From CAYNST01 sp964434105 (lineage in GTDB: Bacteria > Pseudomonadota > Gammaproteobacteria > Pseudomonadales > Cellvibrionaceae), in NCBI GenBank assembly GCA_964434105.1, contig CAYSTJ010000020.1, positions 1 to 64,000 of the forward strand: a DNA stretch of 64,000 nt. Reading direction: 5' to 3'. Made by a program: the position numbers and the translations under genes. The notes beneath the pieces are model-generated. The model ran no database searches and was not told the origin of the DNA. It saw nothing but the letters and a program-made list of their open reading frames with translations. Positions 59,547 through 64,000 of the stretch are shown here, one piece after another. Position 1 is the stretch's first letter; every line of letters begins with the position of its first letter.

Positions 59547-61265
59547 ATGCGAGCCAGTCAGATCCTACTTAGCACCCAGAAAGAAACACCTTCAGATGCA
59601 GTCGTTGTAAGCCATAAGCTGATGCTCCGAGCGGGGATGATTCGCAAATCCGCGTCAGGGCTATATTCCTGGCTACCGCTTGGCTTGAAGGTTCTGCGCA
59701 AAGTAGAGCGTGTTGTTCGCGAAGAGATGGACCGTTCCGGCGCGCAGGAGGTATTGATGCCTGTTGTACAGCCTGCGGACCTATGGCAGGAATCCGGACG
59801 CTGGGAGCAGTTCGGTCCGGAACTGACACGATTTCTTGACCGACATTCCAATGCCTTTTGTCTCGGACCGACGCACGAGGAGATAATAACGGATCTTGTT
59901 CGCAATGAAATCAGGAGTTATAAGCAGGTTCCAGTCAATTTTTATCAGATCCAGACCAAGTTCAGGGACGAAGTTCGTCCTCGCTTCGGCGTAATGCGGG
60001 CGCGGGAGTTCCTGATGAAAGATTCCTATTCGTTCCACCTGACCCAGGAGTGCCTGGAAAAGACTTATCAGGTGATGTACCGGACCTACAGCAATATATT
60101 TGATCGCCTCGGGCTGAACTATCGGGCAGTTCTTGCAGATACCGGTTCTATCGGCGGCACCGGTTCGCATGAATTTCATGTGCTAGCGGACAGTGGCGAG
60201 GATGACATTGTGTTCAGCAATGAGAGCAACTATGCCGCCAATATCGAAATGGCTGTCGCCCCTACTCTCCCCGCGCCGCCAATGCCAGCTGGTACCCTCG
60301 TCAAAATTGCCACGCCAAATGAAAAGACCATTGAAGAGGTGGCCACGCACCTGGAGGTCGCCCCCGCCCAGACGGTTAAGACCCTTATCGTCCTCGGGAA
60401 ACCCAATGAAAAGAAATCTCAACCATTGATTGCACTGGTATTGCGGGGCGATCATCAATTGAATGAAGTGAAGGCTTCCAAACTGCCGGAAGTCCAAAGC
60501 CCCCTTACGTTTGCGTCTGAAGAACGGATCAGAAAAGAGCTCGGAGTAGCGCCAGGTTCACTGGGTCCGGTGCGTCTTGATCTCACCATCATCGCCGATC
60601 ATTCAGCCGCTGTGCTGCCCAATTTTGTCTGCGGCGCCAATGACGATGGCTACCACCTTAAAAACGTCAACTGGCAAAGAGACTGTGTTTTCGACAGGTC
60701 CGAAGACCTGAGAAATGTCATTCCCGGCGATATCAGCCCCGACGGACGTGGATCCCTGGAGATTAAGCGGGGCATTGAGGTCGGGCACATCTTTCAGTTG
60801 GGCGATAAGTACTCCACCGCCATGAAAGCCAGTGTCCTGAACGAGCAAGGCAAAGATCAGACCTTGATCATGGGCTGCTATGGCATTGGGGTGTCCCGAA
60901 TAGTAGCCGCCGCTATCGAACAAAATCACGACGAACGCGGCATTATCTGGCCTAAAGCGCTCGCGCCCTTTGATATTGCAATTGTCCCTATCAATATGCA
61001 CAAATCGGAAGCTGTAGCAAAACAGTGCGAAGCGCTCTACGAGCAGCTGAGCCACGCCGGCTATGACGTTCTGTTTATGGACGAACAAAAGGCCCGACTG
61101 GGAGTGATGCTGGCAGATGTGGAACTATTGGGGATTCCGCATCGGCTTGTAGTCGGCGAAAAAGGCATTAACGACCAGTATGTCGAATATCAGGCGCGCA
61201 AAAATCAGGAAAGCGAACGAATTGCACCGAATGATTTGCTAGACTTTCTGAAGGAGTCCATTTAA
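59547..61265 (+). CDS. proS: Proline-tRNA ligase ProS (bacterial type)
   Basis: 572 aa with the bacterial ProRS layout: RASQILLSTQKETPSDA.., class II motifs 1-2 (LYSWLPLGLKVL; FRDEVRPRFGVMRAREFLMKDSYSF), the INS editing domain (about 230-395), motif 3 GCYGIGVSRIVAAAIEQ, and the C-terminal anticodon domain with VVGEKGI. AGAGAG precedes the ATG. Followed within 18 bp by a lytic transglycosylase gene, so likely co-transcribed. Confidence 0.97.
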   Translation: MRASQILLSTQKETPSDAVVVSHKLMLRAGMIRKSASGLYSWLPLGLKVLRKVERVVREEMDRSGAQEVLMPVVQPADLWQESGRWEQFGPELTRFLDRHSNAFCLGPTHEEIITDLVRNEIRSYKQVPVNFYQIQTKFRDEVRPRFGVMRAREFLMKDSYSFHLTQECLEKTYQVMYRTYSNIFDRLGLNYRAVLADTGSIGGTGSHEFHVLADSGEDDIVFSNESNYAANIEMAVAPTLPAPPMPAGTLVKIATPNEKTIEEVATHLEVAPAQTVKTLIVLGKPNEKKSQPLIALVLRGDHQLNEVKASKLPEVQSPLTFASEERIRKELGVAPGSLGPVRLDLTIIADHSAAVLPNFVCGANDDGYHLKNVNWQRDCVFDRSEDLRNVIPGDISPDGRGSLEIKRGIEVGHIFQLGDKYSTAMKASVLNEQGKDQTLIMGCYGIGVSRIVAAAIEQNHDERGIIWPKALAPFDIAIVPINMHKSEAVAKQCEALYEQLSHAGYDVLFMDEQKARLGVMLADVELLGIPHRLVVGEKGINDQYVEYQARKNQESERIAPNDLLDFLKESI

Positions 61266-61283
61266 TCGTAACATGCTGGTGCC

Positions 61284-61862
61284 GTGAATTCTTATATCCG
61301 TCAATTATTGGTTATCGTGCTTTTATCGCAGCTTGGTTATAAAGAAGCGGTCTGGGCACAGGAACTTGAAGTCGAAGATGAGCTGCGCGCGTATCTGGGA
61401 GCGTCAATAGCCTCGGCCGACAGCTTTGAGGACCGATTCGAGGCGGAAGTGTGGTTAACTGCGAAGTCGGGCGCATTGGAGCGCTATGTCAAGGATCCAT
61501 CCCAGAGATTGCTAATTCTGCGCCTGGTCCACCGGGAAGCAAAAAGAGTTAATCTGCCCGCTGATATGATTCTCGCTGTAATACACGTCGAGAGTTTGTT
61601 CGATCCTTATGCGGTTTCCCACGTGGGTGCTCAAGGGATAATGCAGGTTATGCCGTTCTGGAAAAAAGAGATTGGACGGGATCAGGACAATCTCATTGAC
61701 CTGGAAACCAACCTGAGATATGGCTGCACCATACTGCGTTACTATTATGACAAAGAGCAGGGGCGCTGGGCTGAAGCCCTGGCACGATATAACGGCAGCT
61801 ATGGCAAATACTGGTACCCCGACAGAGTAATGACCGCATGGCAGAAGTTCTGGCGACTATAG
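61284..61862 (+). CDS. Lytic transglycosylase (Slt-type)
   Basis: 192 aa: a signal peptide (IRQLLVIVLLSQLGYKEAVWA) and an SLT domain with AVIHVESLFDPYAVSHVGAQG, the catalytic Glu in HVES, then GIMQVMPFW, and ALARYNGSYGKYWYPDRV. Cleaves peptidoglycan glycan strands to anhydromuropeptides in the periplasm. The start is GTG at 61284. Follows proS; a terminator lies 140 bp after it. Confidence 0.92.
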   Translation: MNSYIRQLLVIVLLSQLGYKEAVWAQELEVEDELRAYLGASIASADSFEDRFEAEVWLTAKSGALERYVKDPSQRLLILRLVHREAKRVNLPADMILAVIHVESLFDPYAVSHVGAQGIMQVMPFWKKEIGRDQDNLIDLETNLRYGCTILRYYYDKEQGRWAEALARYNGSYGKYWYPDRVMTAWQKFWRL

Positions 61863-62002
61863 CCCCCCTACCGAGCCCGGCGGGCGCCTATCCGACTGAA
61901 AGCCAGCTCTGAACGATGCCCGGCACCAAAAGTCGGACCGCCAACTATCGACCGCAATCAATTTACATTACCCGCTTTTGTTTATAGAATAGATTTTCAA
62001 CA

Positions 62003-62026
62003 GGCAGCCAGAGCTGCCTTTTTTTG
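62003..62026 (+). terminator. Intrinsic terminator upstream of argD
   Basis: GGCAGC, loop CAGA, GCTGCC followed by a run of seven T. It separates the proS-transglycosylase transcript from argD-argF. Confidence 0.72.
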
Positions 62027-62060
62027 TTTTGGGCGTTTACCCGGAGAGCGTTGGCGGATA

Positions 62061-63221
62061 ATGGAAAAAGCACTTATGAATACCTATGGTGAAAGAAGCA
62101 CAACACTGATAAAAGGCGATGGGCCTTATTTATGGGATTCAGAGGGAAACCGCTACCTCGACGCTCTCAGTGGAATTGCCGTATGCGGACTGGGTCACAA
62201 TTTCCCGGCGGTAACCGCGGCGATAGTGACGCAGGCACAGACCCTGTTGCACGCCTCCAACCTCTATCACACCAGACCACAGATTGAGTTAGGCCGTGCG
62301 TTAACGGATATTTCGGGGATGGAGAACGTCTTTTTCTGCAATTCCGGCGCCGAGGCCAATGAAGCCGCCATAAAGATCGCCCGCAAATTCGCACAAAAGA
62401 AAGGCATTGATGCACCTGAAGTGATTACCGCGCAGAACAGCTTTCACGGTCGTACACTCGCAACACTTTCAGCGACTGGAAACACCAAAGTCAAGCAAGG
62501 CTTTGAACCCTTGGTTGCCGGGTTTATTCATGTACCCTTTGATGATATTGAAGCCATAAGACAGGCAGCAACTGATTCTACCGTCGCTGTTATGGTAGAA
62601 CCGGTTCAGGGTGAGGGTGGCATTCACGTACCCGCCGACGACTATTTATCAGAGTTGCGAGTTTTATGTGATCAAAATGGCTGGCTGCTCATTCTGGACG
62701 AGATTCAGACCGGAAACGGCCGCACCGGTAAATACTTCGCATATCAACACACCTCGATTATGCCCGACGTCGTAACGACCGCCAAGGGTCTTGGCAATGG
62801 TGTGCCCATCGGGGCCTGTCTCGCCAAAGGCATTGCCGCCAGCGTCTTTGAACCAGGTAATCATGGTTCGACTTTTGGCGGCAATCCCCTTGCCTGCAGT
62901 GCCGCACTGGCGGTGACCAATGCACTGACGTCCGGCGGATTCTCTGACCGAGCAGAGAAGCTCGGCAAAAGGATGATCCTCCGACTGCAGGAAAAGCTTG
63001 CAGATCAGCCAAGCGTAAAGGCCATCAGAGGCATGGGGCTAATGATCGGCGTTGAACTGGAAAGCGAATGCGGGGCGATGGTGGAGCTGGCAAAAAAGCG
63101 AAATCTCTTAATTAACGTGACTGCCGGTAACTGCATTAGGCTTTTACCTCCATTAATTCTCACAGACGATCAGGCAGACACGATCGTTGACACTCTCGTT
63201 GCACTGATTAAAGACGCTTAG
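62061..63221 (+). CDS. argD: Acetylornithine aminotransferase ArgD
   Basis: A 386-aa class III aminotransferase: LDALSGIAVCGLGHNFPAV near the start, FFCNSGAEANEAAIKIARK, HGRTLATLSATGN, LILDEIQTGNGRTG and the PLP lysine Lys242 in VTTAKGLGNGVPIGA. The fold and length match ArgD/AstC rather than EctB or DABA aminotransferases. Converts N-acetylglutamate semialdehyde and N-acetylornithine, fourth step of arginine synthesis, with 24 bp to argF. Confidence 0.93.
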   Translation: MEKALMNTYGERSTTLIKGDGPYLWDSEGNRYLDALSGIAVCGLGHNFPAVTAAIVTQAQTLLHASNLYHTRPQIELGRALTDISGMENVFFCNSGAEANEAAIKIARKFAQKKGIDAPEVITAQNSFHGRTLATLSATGNTKVKQGFEPLVAGFIHVPFDDIEAIRQAATDSTVAVMVEPVQGEGGIHVPADDYLSELRVLCDQNGWLLILDEIQTGNGRTGKYFAYQHTSIMPDVVTTAKGLGNGVPIGACLAKGIAASVFEPGNHGSTFGGNPLACSAALAVTNALTSGGFSDRAEKLGKRMILRLQEKLADQPSVKAIRGMGLMIGVELESECGAMVELAKKRNLLINVTAGNCIRLLPPLILTDDQADTIVDTLVALIKDA

Positions 63222-63245
63222 CCCCCTACTCCGGAGAGCAGTAAG

Positions 63246-64000
63246 ATGGTCACAAGGCATTTTCTAACGTTAAACGATATCTCACCGGATGAGCTGTCGC
63301 TTATCATTGAACGAGCCATTCAGCTAAAAAAATCCTGGCGTAGCGGAGAAATTTACGAGCCGTTCAAAAATAAAGTACTGGGAATGATCTTTGAAAAATC
63401 GTCTACGCGTACACGTGTTTCCTTCGAGGCAGGTATGGCGCAACTTGGAGGTGTCGGCCTGTTCCTGTCCCCCAAGGATACGCAACTCGGACGGGGGGAG
63501 CCCATAGAGGATTCAGCCAGGGTGCTATCCCGCATGGTCGATATGATTATGATCCGAACGTTTGAGCACGAAAAAATTGAACTTTTCGCGCAGTATTCCA
63601 CTGTTCCCGTCATAAATGCGCTTACGGACAGCTTCCACCCCTGTCAGCTACTGGCCGACATTCAAACTTATGTAGAGCACCGCGGATCACCCAGGGGAAA
63701 AGTCTTTGCATGGGTCGGGGACGGCAATAACATGTGTCAATCTTACATAAATGCCGCGAGGCTTTGCGACTTCGAACTGCGTATTGCCTGCCCAGAAGGA
63801 TTTGAACCGGATTCAGTTTTATTGGAAAAAAACAAGACGAGAGTGACTCTCTGTCGTGATCCGGCGGAAGCGGTAAGATCGGCTGATTGCGTAGTAACTG
63901 ATGTATGGGCAAGCATGGGTCAGGAGACCGAACAGAATTTGCGTATAGATCACTTCAAGGGCTACCAGGTAAATCATGATCTGATGACCCTTGCCCAGGA
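63246..64000 (+). CDS. argF: Ornithine carbamoyltransferase ArgF, 3' end outside window
   Basis: 251 codons are visible. Carbamoyl phosphate motif KSSTRTR (Ser53-Arg57), the HPCQ motif at His131-Gln134, and the DVWASMG ornithine-side motif near the right edge are present. Makes citrulline from ornithine, the step after ArgD in arginine synthesis. RBS GGAGAG precedes the ATG. 24 bp after argD, likely one operon. Confidence 0.94.
   Translation, partial: MVTRHFLTLNDISPDELSLIIERAIQLKKSWRSGEIYEPFKNKVLGMIFEKSSTRTRVSFEAGMAQLGGVGLFLSPKDTQLGRGEPIEDSARVLSRMVDMIMIRTFEHEKIELFAQYSTVPVINALTDSFHPCQLLADIQTYVEHRGSPRGKVFAWVGDGNNMCQSYINAARLCDFELRIACPEGFEPDSVLLEKNKTRVTLCRDPAEAVRSADCVVTDVWASMGQETEQNLRIDHFKGYQVNHDLMTLAQ

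Noticed and set aside
62061..63221. The aminotransferase as the missing EctB
   Set aside because: Its motifs and length fit ArgD and it is followed by argF 24 bp later, so arginine synthesis explains it.
1..64000. CRISPR array, prophage or integrative element
   Set aside because: No regularly spaced direct repeats, phage structural genes, integrase or attachment repeats beside tRNA-Ser were seen.

Overview
The window looks like chromosomal DNA of a marine or salt-adapted, flagellated gammaproteobacterium. Support comes from gene order alaS-lysC-csrA-tRNA-Ser(GCT), FadB/FadA, a FabY-type ketosynthase, FleQ with FliS/FliT, ectoine genes, a carboxyspermidine-type polyamine pathway, and secreted lipoproteins with long poly-serine linkers. 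Such linkers are a habit of Cellvibrionales-type polysaccharide degraders (Saccharophagus, Teredinibacter, Cellvibrio). The family assignment is inference; no rRNA gene is present.

Layout. 1-7.4 kb: fatty-acid metabolism (fadBA on the minus strand, a FabY-like ketosynthase overlapping an XRE-cupin regulator, a divergent GlxA/AraC-type regulator) and a ribosome-associated HPF-like protein. 8.1-13.3 kb: polyamine operon (speA, carboxy(nor)spermidine dehydrogenase, nspC) with a lipoprotein hydrolase at its end. 13.3-18.7 kb: minus-strand block of an Ig-like lipoprotein, a transmembrane Ser/Thr kinase and a Sel1-caspase lipoprotein. 19-23.5 kb: DUF599 protein, M16C protease, flavin reductase. 23.7-30.2 kb: envelope/secreted block with an unusual OmpA-type fusion, a degenerate GH5 lipoprotein and a Cip1-like double-domain lipoprotein. 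30.7-35 kb: yceH, fleQ, fliT and two fliS paralogues. 35.2-36.7 kb: ectoine locus ectC-ectA with divergent ectR; ectB is missing. 36.8-45.6 kb: tRNA-Ser, csrA, lysC, alaS, hinT, Trm112, M23 peptidase, ABC-F ATPase. 45.8-51.6 kb: HAD phosphatase, SDR, DUF6795 protein and the dTDP-rhamnose operon rfbACDB. 52-64 kb: Pit phosphate transporter, DUF1461 protein, CBS protein, macro domain, fmdB-aspS, HU-like protein, HIT protein, proS, lytic transglycosylase, argD-argF (argF runs off the right edge; fadA runs off the left).

A family of about 140-230 bp elements, five copies, with GTAAC...GTTAC ends and 8-bp target duplications visible at three copies, looks like a non-autonomous IS66-type MITE. One copy sits between fmdB and aspS, one supplies the last base of a stop codon, and two bracket an SDR gene. 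Other points of interest are the GH5-fold protein that has lost several catalytic residues, the OmpA-type protein that reads as two secreted proteins fused in frame, the kinase-caspase pair, and the ectAC locus without ectB.

All calls were made by reading the sequence; residue counts were done by hand and may be off by one or two. No searches were run.
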